A stretch of 64,000 nucleotides of DNA from the NCBI RefSeq assembly GCF_030546805.1, contig NZ_JAUOPC010000003.1, positions 62,001 through 126,000 on the forward strand, given 5' to 3'. The notes beneath the pieces are model-generated. The model was not told the DNA's origin, searched no databases, and worked only from the letters and a program-made list of their open reading frames with translations. Made by a program: the position numbers and the translations under genes. Each line of letters begins with the position of its first letter. The stretch's first letter is position 1. Of this stretch, positions 26,039 through 34,670 are shown in pieces. The DNA is from Cyclobacterium sp. 1_MG-2023 (GTDB lineage: Bacteria > Bacteroidota > Bacteroidia > Cytophagales > Cyclobacteriaceae).

Positions 26039-26492
26039 GACAAAGACTTTCAGTAAATTGGACGAGTTAATTGAATACCTTAAAGTGCCAATTTATTCTA
26101 AATTTATGAAATAAAAAAGCTAATTAATTTTCATTAGTTACAATTTATTTGGAGAAATTAGTTGTAGATTTTATTTATATATGGTATAATAATATTATTG
26201 TGCAAAAAATACTGTGTCAAATAATTACACTAAACAGTGAAAAATATGTGAAGGCCTTATGATTCTTTAAGTTAACTTTTAAAGACCAATTAAAACCTTT
26301 AGCTGATTTTAGCGAAGAAATATGAAAAATCAAAAAACTGATGAAAGTTGATAGTTTACCTCAAGTGTATATCAATATTTTGCCTGATAATCAGGATCAA
26401 TATTCAATTTATTTTTAACTATTTGTATTTAACCTAAAAATGAATTGGCTCTATATGGTCAATTCAATATCAATTAAAAAACACCTAATTAA
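26039..26492. other. 454-base AT-rich divergent intergenic region
   Basis: No credible ORF. It should hold promoters for the DUF5009 gene (minus) and the NagB-like gene (plus). The only clear structure is the repeat-flanked palindrome at 26371-26404. No full TTTG-N19-TAnnTTTG promoter was recognised. Confidence 0.5.
26371..26404. repeat. palindrome CCTGAT-A-ATCAGG flanked by direct repeats ATCAATATT
   Basis: The 13-base palindrome at 26383-26395 is bracketed by identical nine-base direct repeats at 26371-26379 and 26396-26404, about 90 bases upstream of the NagB-like gene. It could be an operator, or the footprint of a small insertion. Confidence 0.45.
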
Positions 26493-27245
26493 ATGAAGAT
26501 TTATAATCGAAAAAGCCCGACTGAAATGGGTAAGTTGGCAGGAGATCATGCTGCTGAAGCTATTTTAGAAGCTATTAAAGAAAATGGGGAAGCAAATATA
26601 ATTTTGGCTACCGGGACTAGTCAATTTGAAACCATTGAAACAATATTAACTTATAAGGAAATTGATTGGAGTAAAGTCACCATGTTTCATTTAGATGAGT
26701 ACTTAGATTTACCCATCACCCATCCAGCAAGTTTTCGAAAATACTTAAAAGAAAGATTTTTGGATAAAGTTGGTCAATTGAAAGCTTACCACTTAATTGA
26801 TGGAGAAAAAGATCCAATTGAAGAAACCAGTCGCCTCAATGAGCTTATAAGTAAATCGCCAATAGATGTAGCCATGGTTGGCATTGGTGAAAACGGACAT
26901 TTGGCTTTCAATGATCCTCCTGCTGATTTTGATATTGAAACACCTTACTTGGTGGTAGATCTTGATGTTGCTTGTCGTCAGCAACAATTTGGAGAGGGAT
27001 GGTTTCCAACCTTGGAAGATGTGCCTACAAAAGCGATTAGTATGTCTATCCAACAGATCATGAAGTCCAAAAAAATCATTTGTTCTGTGCCGGATGAAAG
27101 AAAAGCCAAAGCAGTTAAAGCTTGTCTTGAAAACGAGGTTAGTCCCGAATATCCAGCAAGTATTTTGCAGAATCATCCTGACTGTGGTGTCTATTTGGAT
27201 GAAGCAGCAGCTTCACTATTAGATGCCTCAGTTACCGTAAACTAA
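26493..27245 (+). CDS. glucosamine-6-phosphate deaminase-like protein (NagB family)
   Basis: A 250-residue cytoplasmic enzyme of the NagB/RpiA fold. Catalytic regions are ILATGTSQFETIE (phosphate loop), MFHLDEYLDL (Asp as proton acceptor), and GIGENGHLAFNDPPADF (His). Instead of the usual NARFF segment it has VACRQQQFGEGWF, typical of a NagB-like branch that may use other amino-sugar or ketose phosphates. Expected reaction: glucosamine 6-phosphate to fructose 6-phosphate plus ammonia. The preceding region has an inverted-repeat site and the following one a long stem-loop. Confidence 0.85.
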   Translation: MKIYNRKSPTEMGKLAGDHAAEAILEAIKENGEANIILATGTSQFETIETILTYKEIDWSKVTMFHLDEYLDLPITHPASFRKYLKERFLDKVGQLKAYHLIDGEKDPIEETSRLNELISKSPIDVAMVGIGENGHLAFNDPPADFDIETPYLVVDLDVACRQQQFGEGWFPTLEDVPTKAISMSIQQIMKSKKIICSVPDERKAKAVKACLENEVSPEYPASILQNHPDCGVYLDEAAASLLDASVTVN

Positions 27246-27261
27246 TATCTTCAAGCTTAAT

Positions 27262-27325
27262 TTGCCACAAGTGGTATTTTACGGGGCTTAATATGTATGA
27301 GCCTGATGAAATACACTTGTGGCAA
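27262..27325. repeat. long imperfect inverted repeat / stem-loop after the NagB-like gene
   Basis: The left arm 27262-27279 and right arm 27309-27325 form 17 pairs with one unpaired G; the loop contains a further four-base stem (GGCT at 27285-27288 with AGCC at 27300-27303). The right side lacks a T-run, so it is not a classical terminator. It may protect mRNA ends or be a remnant of a small repeat element. Confidence 0.7.
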
Positions 27326-27377
27326 TTGAATTTATGTAGCATAGGCTCATTTTTAGCTATTGAAGCGTAATTTGGAC

Positions 27378-27974
27378 TTATTTACTAAAATACTCCCAAT
27401 CTGAATTTTTAAATGCTTCTAAATCTTCAGGGCTGTCAATGTCAATATTGCCTTCATCAAATCTAACCAAGGACAATTGCTTGGAATTGCTTAACAGCAG
27501 TTTTTTTGCCCCACCTTCATCGGGAATTGAATTTAATTGCTGAAATACAGATTGATCAAAAATAGCAGGTACTCCCGGCGCCTCCTGATAAAAAGAAGCA
27601 ACAATTGCAGTGTGATTTTCAATTTTCTTGCGAATTAGGCTCTTGATTAGTTCTATACTTACGAATGGTTGATCTGATAATAGCACCAATACCTGTGTTA
27701 TATTCCCTTGGTTTACTAGCGTATTTAAGCCTAATTTTATTGAACTTCCCATCCCACTTTCCCATTTATTATTCACCACTTTTTTTAACCTAGGATTTGG
27801 TCTTAAGGGATAGGTGCCTGCCCCTTCTACAAGCAATACCGGACCATTAGTTGCCTCCAATGCCATGTTCACAATGTTTTGCAGGAGGCTAATCCCATTA
27901 TAGGGGATTAGCTGTTTGGGCTTGCCTAACCTGCTGGAATTTCCTGCAGCCAATATAATGGTACCTATCTTCAT
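27378..27974 (-). CDS. MobA/MocA-like nucleotidyltransferase
   Basis: A 198-residue NTP-transferase (PF12804 type). The N-terminal signature IILAAGNSSRLGKPKQLIPYNG binds the nucleotide; VLLSDQPFVS carries the metal-binding Asp. In molybdenum-enzyme gene sets such proteins attach CMP or GMP to molybdopterin. No molybdoenzyme, xdhC or moa gene is seen nearby, so the acceptor is unknown. The gene starts five bases after the stop of the SGNH lipoprotein gene and is probably transcribed with it and the TonB receptor. Confidence 0.82.
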   Translation of the reverse strand: MKIGTIILAAGNSSRLGKPKQLIPYNGISLLQNIVNMALEATNGPVLLVEGAGTYPLRPNPRLKKVVNNKWESGMGSSIKLGLNTLVNQGNITQVLVLLSDQPFVSIELIKSLIRKKIENHTAIVASFYQEAPGVPAIFDQSVFQQLNSIPDEGGAKKLLLSNSKQLSLVRFDEGNIDIDSPEDLEAFKNSDWEYFSK

Positions 27975-27979
27975 AACAA

Positions 27980-29446
27980 TTAACGGGGAAGGTCATTACC
28001 AATATAAGCATTTGGATTGGCCATTGGTATGGTGCTATTCCATTTATCATTGATGGCTTCAATAAAATGGTTCGCTACCACAGCACTTCCACGGGCATTT
28101 GGGTGCACACCATCTGTGGAAAAAGCGCCATATGGAGGTGAGATAGAATTGGAGATGGCTATATCATTTGCAGTTACAGAACCTTGCCCGATTCTTTCCA
28201 GAAGGTTTTTCGTATCTACCAATACCAGTCGGTCCTCGTTTGCTGATACAGTAGTCGCGATGATTTGATTGAAAGCATTAATTTGGGCCTCCATTTCGTC
28301 CTGTTCGGCAGGAAGCAATATATAGCTGTCGGCAATTGGCACTGTAACCCCATAAATTAAAGTGGGATCCTCCCCGGGGCTTAGGCCCAAAATTTGTCCG
28401 GTAGTCAAAGCAACCTTGTCATTAACATTGGTTTGCCTAATTGAAGGTAGACCCATTTCTGAAAGGTCAGCTAAAGTTTTGTCATCAATCACAAATCCAT
28501 TTTGTCCGGCAGAGAAATTTATTTTTCGTAAATCTCTTTCAGCATCGCTAATCATTCCGGCTGTAACCAGATTGTCGAGACCATTGTTATAGTCTGTAAA
28601 AACACTATTGGCTAGACCTGCCAAGGAATTGTCCAAGGGTAAAGCATTCCACGGAACCGTACTAAAATAAGGCAGTTCATTGATGTTTGGTATATTGCCT
28701 ACAGCTCCCTTAGCTTCAGTGCTTGCTTGTAACATAGTGCTTAAAGCAGATTGATACCGAAGGGAGAAATCCGATTCACTCGTTAATAGTTCTGGAATGG
28801 CGCCTCCGGTAAGGGCGTAGGGTAAAACGTCATTTTTCCCCAACCAAAATACGAAAAATGTACCGCCATCTGTCAAGGCCGATGCAGCATCTCCTATAGG
28901 TGTTGAATTACCTGGGTCACTGGCAAATCGCGCATAATAGGGATTGAATAAAGGATTTGCAGGTTCCTGAATATTACCGGAAGCGGGAAGTAAAGCTTGG
29001 GCTAAGGTAAGGCCGTTCACCCCAAAATTGTTTAAAGCTGTTTTGTCTCCTGAAAATGCCGTGAGGGCATCTCCCGGAACTACTGGGGTAGGCAATATGC
29101 TACCGGTATTTTGATTTAGGGTAAGGATTAATCGTCCCAGTGCTCCTCCTGTGGGGCTAAGGATCAAGTCACCATTTTCTGCGTTGATATCTGGAACATT
29201 GAAATCTCCACCACCGGCTTCTTTCATCTGCTTGGCCAATATCACAGCATAGGAGTTTACTTGGGAGCGATTGTACAAGGCTGCATCCATTACTCCGGCG
29301 GTAATAGAACTACCAATGGTCACCATTTTGGAAAAATCTGCTTGGCCGGAATCGGGGCTCAATTGATCCGGCTCAGGAAACTCATATTGGCATGAAAATA
29401 ACAAACCAATGGCCAAATAATTGAAAAGTAAGCTATATCGTTTCAT
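27980..29446 (-). CDS. SGNH/GDSL-type hydrolase lipoprotein
   Basis: The 488-residue protein has a lipoprotein signal (LLFSC, Cys19) and should be anchored in the outer membrane. SGNH blocks are visible: block I reads IGSSITAG with nucleophile Ser47 (GSS replacing GDS), block III is FWLGKNDVL, and block V is DGVHPNARG with the catalytic Asp-His. The family hydrolyses lipids, acetyl groups on sugars, and other esters. It begins 13 bases after the TonB-dependent receptor stop, so the two probably form an uptake-and-cleavage pair. Confidence 0.85.
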   Translation of the reverse strand: MKRYSLLFNYLAIGLLFSCQYEFPEPDQLSPDSGQADFSKMVTIGSSITAGVMDAALYNRSQVNSYAVILAKQMKEAGGGDFNVPDINAENGDLILSPTGGALGRLILTLNQNTGSILPTPVVPGDALTAFSGDKTALNNFGVNGLTLAQALLPASGNIQEPANPLFNPYYARFASDPGNSTPIGDAASALTDGGTFFVFWLGKNDVLPYALTGGAIPELLTSESDFSLRYQSALSTMLQASTEAKGAVGNIPNINELPYFSTVPWNALPLDNSLAGLANSVFTDYNNGLDNLVTAGMISDAERDLRKINFSAGQNGFVIDDKTLADLSEMGLPSIRQTNVNDKVALTTGQILGLSPGEDPTLIYGVTVPIADSYILLPAEQDEMEAQINAFNQIIATTVSANEDRLVLVDTKNLLERIGQGSVTANDIAISNSISPPYGAFSTDGVHPNARGSAVVANHFIEAINDKWNSTIPMANPNAYIGNDLPR

Positions 29447-29459
29447 GGTTTTTTTTGGT

Positions 29460-32351
29460 TTAGTTCAACAGTTCATCAAAGGTGATGGATAGGTAGTAAA
29501 TGGCTCCTGAGGTAGGCCCGCCAAAATTCAGATAGTACCGGTTGTTAAGTACATTGGATCCTCCTAATTTTAATATTGACTTTATGGACTTAACCTTATA
29601 AGAAATTTGGGCATCTAAATTATGTATTTCCGGCACATTTCCTCTGGCAAAACTAGACTCCCACCTAAAAGCAGATTGGTATCTATAGGCCAAGTTGAAC
29701 CCTAGTTTATCTGTTAGTTTTCGATTACCGAAGATGATATTTGTTTTATGTTTAGGAGTGTTAAACTCCGAAAGGTATCCTGCTTCAAATTCTGTGAGCA
29801 GTTCATTGTAGTTGTAGTTTCCACCTATGGTGAAATTTTTCGGTAAATTAAAATTGACACCTAAAACCAATCCATGCGCACGCACCTCTCTGTCTACGAT
29901 ATTGGTATAGGTCTGAAAGGTGTTTTCCTGCCCTGGAGTGGTGATAGGGGTAAGAAGACTTGGTGCATTGACAGCATTAATTGCTCCCTGGTCGGAGCCG
30001 GGTTCAGCGCCTGGAAAAACCGGCCCTGGAGCTTTCCTTATGGCGGTTTGTGAGATGAAATTATTGTATCGGTTGTAATAATATGCAAAATCAATCAATA
30101 GCCTATTGTCCATTAGCAAACCTTTATAACCTGCCTCTATGGCTTTAACTTTTTCAGGCCTTAAGGCAGGAAGGGAGGTTACGGGTTCCAATAAACCTGT
30201 GGCTGTGGAGCCAATTGGGCTGGCACCCTCCGCTACTGCTGCGGTATAATTCAGAACTGAAGCCAAAGAATATCCATTTTCAAATATCTTATACTTATCT
30301 CTATAGTATGGTAAACCGGCAATTAGCCGAGCTGAAATCACATTCAAATCAATGTGTTGGGCTTGGGTGGTAGGCATCCTAAAGCCAGTTTGGTAAGACA
30401 GTCGGAAATTGTGATTGTTTTCCGTGAAAACAGTTGAAATCCTGGGACTAAACTGGCCCTCAAAGTTTTCATTTTTATCGTACCTCAATGAGCCAATTAA
30501 CTTTAATTTCTCTTGCAATAGGCGTTTAGTGGCTTGGGCATAACCACCAATTTCTGAGATGGTAATATCATTGCCTTCCCCGTCGGCAAAGATGGTTCCA
30601 TTCGATCGAAGGTCGTAGATTCTATAGGATGCACCAATCTGAAGGTCCATAAAATCTATTTCATTTTTAAAATCATACTGGCCTTCTGTTAAGTACATTC
30701 TTGATCGGTCATAAAACAATGAACCGCTGGGAATATAATCACCACTTATGTTTTGAGCTGTGCTATTAAATTCAGTACTTCCGGGAAGATACCTTCCACT
30801 ATCCGCTTGTTGCCGTGCAAACTGGTGAGCTGCAGTTTGTTGTTCTATGGTTCCTAAGCTTCCGGGTGCAACTTGTTGATTGGCAAGCGCTCCTAAATAA
30901 TTGAGTGTATATTCTCCAAACCAAGTAGAATTGTCTTTCCAAGTGTCATTAATTAAAATTCCGTTTAAATCTGAAATATAGGATTTCCCTGAATTATCTC
31001 TGGTTGTATAACTCCGAATGAAATAATTGTCTCCTTTAAGTTCTAATTTATGTTGCGTAATAAAGAATTCATTCAGAGAATACCTCTGGGCGCCCGTGTA
31101 AATTGAAGTACCTGAGCCGTAATTTAAAGAGTAGAAAATCTCCGCATTATCTGAGATACGGTAATGTAATGCACCATTGACTTTATAATTGCTTGCTCCA
31201 TAATCAACCAGGTTTCTCTCCGGATAGCCGGTTCTAGAAACTACCTGATCCGGGATGCTACCAATATAAGCACCTAATCCTAGCTGGTTTGCTTGTTGCT
31301 GTAAGGCACTGACATTCCTAAAGAGTCCAATATTATTGGATACTTCATCGCCAAAGGTATGTACCAAATTTGCCCCGGGATTGAAGGGAAGGTCGCCTTG
31401 AGATACCGCATTTAAATCTGTGGCATTGGTGCCATACCAGTCTTCGGCTTGCATAAAAGAAGCGCTGATTTTAAAAGCCCATTTGTTATTGAAGGCCTTG
31501 GCATACCTTATGGCACCTTCATACATGGGTTGAGGAGAACTTGGTTCGCCTGATGCAGTGCCTATATGGTTAATCCCTTGCTTATAATAAGCACTCAGGC
31601 CTTGGTATTCAAAAGGGTTTTTGCTATTAACCAAAAGTATGCCGTTGAAAGCATTGGGGCCATATAGGGCAGAAGAAGCACCCGGTATAAACTCGATACT
31701 TTCTACATCAAGTTCAGAAGGCCCATTGAGGTTGCCAATAGGGAAATTTAATGAGGGAGCTTGGGTGTCCATGCCATCTGTGAGCTGCACAAACCTAGTG
31801 TTCCCTGTCGAATTAAAACCTCTGGCGTTTAAGATTTGGAAATTAATGGATGAACTGGTGACGTCTACCCCCTTCAAGTTTGAAATGGCTTTGTAATAAG
31901 AATCGCCTGGAGCTTCCCTAATGTCTAAAATATCCATTTTTTCTATGGAAACGGGTGATTGAAGGATACTTTCTTCTACTCGGGATGCTGAAACGACTAC
32001 TTCTTGACCCAGAAAGGTTTGTTCTGAAAGAACTACCTCTAAAGGAAGAGGGTTGCTTGAAGTAATATTTATTTCTTGGCTGGCAAAGCCCACCATAGAA
32101 AAAATTAAGGTGAGTGGAGGAGGGGAGCTTACTGTGATAGAAAATTCGCCATTTACATCAGTTATGGTCCCGGAAACTTTACCTTTTACAAGTATATTTA
32201 CACCTATCAAGGTTTCTCCGGTATCTTGGTCTTTGACAGTACCACTTATCGTAGTGTTTTCTTGAGCATAAGTGAAACTTATTGATAACAACAATAGCCC
32301 AATCAATAGGGAGTTATAACGGAAACCCTTTCGTTGTTGGTTAGTATTCAT
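29460..32351 (-). CDS. TonB-dependent outer-membrane receptor with carboxypeptidase-like N-terminal domain
   Basis: A 963-residue receptor. Signal peptide to about residue 29 (TYAQ); a CarboxypepD_reg-like beta-sandwich (TISGTVKDQDTGETLIGVNILVKG) about 33-115; the plug domain from about 120 (VVVSASRVEESILQSPVSIEK through EFIPGASSALYGPNAFNGILLVNSKNP); then a 22-strand barrel to the terminal YYLSITFDELLN. The absence of a SusD neighbour separates it from classical PUL systems; its partner is the SGNH lipoprotein immediately downstream. The imported compound may be an ester-containing lipid or glycoconjugate; this is inferred from the neighbour only. Confidence 0.92.
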   Translation of the reverse strand: MNTNQQRKGFRYNSLLIGLLLLSISFTYAQENTTISGTVKDQDTGETLIGVNILVKGKVSGTITDVNGEFSITVSSPPPLTLIFSMVGFASQEINITSSNPLPLEVVLSEQTFLGQEVVVSASRVEESILQSPVSIEKMDILDIREAPGDSYYKAISNLKGVDVTSSSINFQILNARGFNSTGNTRFVQLTDGMDTQAPSLNFPIGNLNGPSELDVESIEFIPGASSALYGPNAFNGILLVNSKNPFEYQGLSAYYKQGINHIGTASGEPSSPQPMYEGAIRYAKAFNNKWAFKISASFMQAEDWYGTNATDLNAVSQGDLPFNPGANLVHTFGDEVSNNIGLFRNVSALQQQANQLGLGAYIGSIPDQVVSRTGYPERNLVDYGASNYKVNGALHYRISDNAEIFYSLNYGSGTSIYTGAQRYSLNEFFITQHKLELKGDNYFIRSYTTRDNSGKSYISDLNGILINDTWKDNSTWFGEYTLNYLGALANQQVAPGSLGTIEQQTAAHQFARQQADSGRYLPGSTEFNSTAQNISGDYIPSGSLFYDRSRMYLTEGQYDFKNEIDFMDLQIGASYRIYDLRSNGTIFADGEGNDITISEIGGYAQATKRLLQEKLKLIGSLRYDKNENFEGQFSPRISTVFTENNHNFRLSYQTGFRMPTTQAQHIDLNVISARLIAGLPYYRDKYKIFENGYSLASVLNYTAAVAEGASPIGSTATGLLEPVTSLPALRPEKVKAIEAGYKGLLMDNRLLIDFAYYYNRYNNFISQTAIRKAPGPVFPGAEPGSDQGAINAVNAPSLLTPITTPGQENTFQTYTNIVDREVRAHGLVLGVNFNLPKNFTIGGNYNYNELLTEFEAGYLSEFNTPKHKTNIIFGNRKLTDKLGFNLAYRYQSAFRWESSFARGNVPEIHNLDAQISYKVKSIKSILKLGGSNVLNNRYYLNFGGPTSGAIYYLSITFDELLN

Positions 32352-32604
32352 GGCACTATGGGTTTAGGTGTTAATTGAAAGTTAAAATTTACTTTTATTG
32401 TTCAACTTCAATATTACTTAAAAAGACAATCCCGGATTAAGTAATAGAAATGGGATGTTGTCCAATCATATGTTTCTATTAATTTACGATAATATTTGTA
32501 AAATAATAGGATGTTTCAATTACTATTCTCCTAGTTGTGTGTTTGCGATTTGTTTTTTTAAACATTGCGCTTTACTTTCTAAGTAATTTCTTTATTAAAA
32601 TGTG

Positions 32605-32808
32605 ATGGATAAAAACAGGCCTGGATTAAAACAGTTTTTCCCGGATTATGCAATAGGATTTCCCTTGTTTTCGGGCAGGGATGCAATCACAAAAAAATCA
32701 GGCTGGTTGGAAACTTTAGTAAAGCATCGCTATGGAGAAATTGAAAAAAGCAACGAAGTGGCTTATTTTGAGGGGATTTTAGCTTCAAATAGAAGGTCTA
32801 TTGCTTAA
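32605..32808 (+). CDS. small hypothetical protein (67 residues)
   Basis: An ATG-initiated frame (a GTG three bases earlier is also possible) in the gap between the TonB receptor and gldC. The composition is normal for a soluble protein with no membrane helix (KNRPGLKQFFPDY, SGWLETLVKHRYG). No family is recognised and no clear promoter is seen. It is the longest frame in this gap and does not overlap another gene, which is modest support. Confidence 0.4.
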   Translation: MDKNRPGLKQFFPDYAIGFPLFSGRDAITKKSGWLETLVKHRYGEIEKSNEVAYFEGILASNRRSIA

Positions 32809-32834
32809 AATTATTTAGAGCCAGATGTTGGGAG

Positions 32835-32868
32835 AAAAAAAATAGGATAAACCCATGGGCTTATCCTA
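32835..32868 (-). terminator. intrinsic terminator after gldC (minus strand)
   Basis: TAGGATAA at 32843-32850 pairs with TTATCCTA at 32861-32868, with CCCATGGG inside the loop. On the minus strand the stem is followed by eight T residues (complement of 32835-32842). It closes the ftsX-to-gldC run. Confidence 0.85.
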
Positions 32869-32894
32869 GTGTATGCGCTACATTGCCTAGTAAA

Positions 32895-33236
32895 TTATTT
32901 TTGTTTTTCGTTCTCTTCATTTACATGTTTTACCAAACGATCACAAAGGGCTTTTATTTCTTCTGAGTAATATTCATCTCCAGTACTGTTAAGTATATTC
33001 TGCCCCATACCACCCAAAATATCAATGTAGAATCTCTTCATTTCGGCGACGGACATATCTTCTGTCCAAAGGTCAATTCTTAAAGTACTTTGATTTAGTG
33101 TATCCCAAACATTCAAGCTAATGCTTCTTGTTGATTCTTGCCCTTCACTTTCCTTGTCTGTAGCATCCCATTCTATACTCTTCGGTAAATTTTTGTCGTC
33201 TAGAGTAACGGTAAACTTAATTTCAGATTTTTTCAT
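32895..33236 (-). CDS. gldC: gliding-motility-associated protein GldC
   Basis: A 113-residue soluble protein. The pattern KSEIKFTVTLDDKNLPKSIEWDATD, LRIDLWTEDMSVAEMKRFYIDILGGMGQN and the charged C-terminus match GldC, which in Flavobacterium is needed for efficient gliding but not for secretion. It is often retained in non-gliding Bacteroidota. No other gld gene is in the window. It sits last in a long same-strand run with the CoA-transferase genes, 57 bases after scoB, and a terminator follows. Confidence 0.9.
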   Translation of the reverse strand: MKKSEIKFTVTLDDKNLPKSIEWDATDKESEGQESTRSISLNVWDTLNQSTLRIDLWTEDMSVAEMKRFYIDILGGMGQNILNSTGDEYYSEEIKALCDRLVKHVNEENEKQK

Positions 33237-33293
33237 TTTTTATTATTCTATTTATGCATGCGAAATTAAGAAAGAAATCGCAAAGGGACTTCA

Positions 33294-33962
33294 CTATTCA
33301 TTGTCAAACAATTCCATTTCTTTAATTTCTCCTTTTACAACGAGTCTTCCTTCGGTTTTGGCTTTTATTTCTTCTATGCTTACACCAGGAGCTCTTTCAC
33401 AAAGTTTAAAACCTCCCTCAGGTAATATAGTAAATACGCCCAAGTCAGTAAATATCTTCTGGACACATTTTATCCCGGTTATTGGCATCTTGCAATGCTT
33501 CAGAAGTTTTGAGGTGCCATCCTTGTGGCAATGGTGCATGGCAATATAAAGTTTGGCCCCGGAGGCCACTAAATCCAAGGCTCCACCCACTCCTTTGATA
33601 AGACCGGATGAAATTTTCCAATGGCTGATGTCACCATTTTCAGAAACTTCTAATGCGCCTAAAATAGATAGGTCTATATGTCCACCTCTTATCATGGCAA
33701 ATGCTTCTGCTGAATCAAATAATGAGGAGCCTTTTACCATGGAGATGGTTTCCTTACTTGCGTTGATTAGGTCGGGGTCCATGTTATCTTTTTCAGGGTA
33801 TGGACCTATGCCTAATAAACCATTTTCTGATTGGAAAACCACTTGTAATTGTTCTGGAAGATAGTTGGCAACCAAAGAAGGAATCCCTATTCCTAGGTAA
33901 ATGTATTGACCGTCTTTGATCTCACTGGCGATTCTCTGAGCGATTTGTTTTTTGCTTAGCAT
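33294..33962 (-). CDS. scoB: 3-oxoacid CoA-transferase subunit B
   Basis: The 222-residue beta subunit of a class I CoA-transferase. The catalytic glutamate lies in QSENGLLGIGPYP (about residue 53), where a covalent CoA thioester forms; GGALDLVASGAKLYI and the C-terminal GVSIEEIKAKTEGRL are typical. With subunit A, 12 bases upstream, it moves CoA between succinyl-CoA and acetoacetate or related acids. It has nothing obvious to do with the envelope genes around it. Confidence 0.92.
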   Translation of the reverse strand: MLSKKQIAQRIASEIKDGQYIYLGIGIPSLVANYLPEQLQVVFQSENGLLGIGPYPEKDNMDPDLINASKETISMVKGSSLFDSAEAFAMIRGGHIDLSILGALEVSENGDISHWKISSGLIKGVGGALDLVASGAKLYIAMHHCHKDGTSKLLKHCKMPITGIKCVQKIFTDLGVFTILPEGGFKLCERAPGVSIEEIKAKTEGRLVVKGEIKEMELFDNE

Positions 33963-33974
33963 GCGGAGTAAAGA

Positions 33975-34670
33975 TTATTTACTAACGGTTTTATTTTCAA
34001 TTCTTTTTTCATAACCATCACCTTGAAAAATACGCTGAACATAGATTCCAGGGGTATGAATTTGGTTGGGGTCCAACTCACCCGCCGGAACCAGTTCTTC
34101 AACCTCTGCAATGGTGATTTTACCTGCAGAAGCCATAAGGGGGTTGAAATTACGGGCAGTACCTTTATAAATAAGATTTCCTGCAGTATCTCCTTTCCAA
34201 GCTTTAATCAATGAAAAATCTGCTTTAATCCAGCGCTCCAGTAAAAACAAACGTCCATCAAACTCCCTGACCTCTTTTCCATCTGCCACATGCGTGCCAA
34301 TTCCGGCAGGGGTATAAAATGCGGGTATTCCTGCTCCTCCGGCTCTTATTCGTTCGGCGAGTGTTCCTTGAGGAATCAATTCTAATTCTAAAGATCCTGT
34401 TGTAAATTGTTTTTCAAATTCCAGGTTTTCTCCCACATAGCTGGAAATTAATTTTCGCAGCATGCGTTGTTTGATAAGAAGACCTACGCCAAAGTCGTCT
34501 ACACCAGCATTATTGGAAATACAGGTAAGTCCTTTTAAATTAGTTTGTAGGAGCGCATTGATACAGGCTTCAGGAATTCCACAAAGACCAAAACCTCCTA
34601 CTAGTAAAACAGCACCATTTTCTATATCAGAAACTGCTTCAACACCGTTTTTAACAGTTTTATTTATCAT
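33975..34670 (-). CDS. scoA: 3-oxoacid CoA-transferase subunit A
   Basis: The 231-residue alpha subunit. The CoA-transferase signature 1 region ([23 protein letters not shown], about 19-41) and [22 protein letters not shown] and [27 protein letters not shown] are as expected. Its start overlaps the end of ribF by 11 bases and it is followed by scoB. The enzyme is cytoplasmic and probably serves ketone-body or short-chain-acid metabolism. Confidence 0.92.
   Translation of the reverse strand: MINKTVKNGVEAVSDIENGAVLLVGGFGLCGIPEACINALLQTNLKGLTCISNNAGVDDFGVGLLIKQRMLRKLISSYVGENLEFEKQFTTGSLELELIPQGTLAERIRAGGAGIPAFYTPAGIGTHVADGKEVREFDGRLFLLERWIKADFSLIKAWKGDTAGNLIYKGTARNFNPLMASAGKITIAEVEELVPAGELDPNQIHTPGIYVQRIFQGDGYEKRIENKTVSK

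Noticed and set aside
26793-27176. 127-codon minus-strand frame inside the NagB-like gene
   Set aside because: Antisense shadow of a recognised gene; composition is rich in Cys, Phe and Asn as expected for a reverse frame.
33121-33549. 142-codon plus-strand frame across gldC and scoB
   Set aside because: Spans the ends of two well-supported minus-strand genes.
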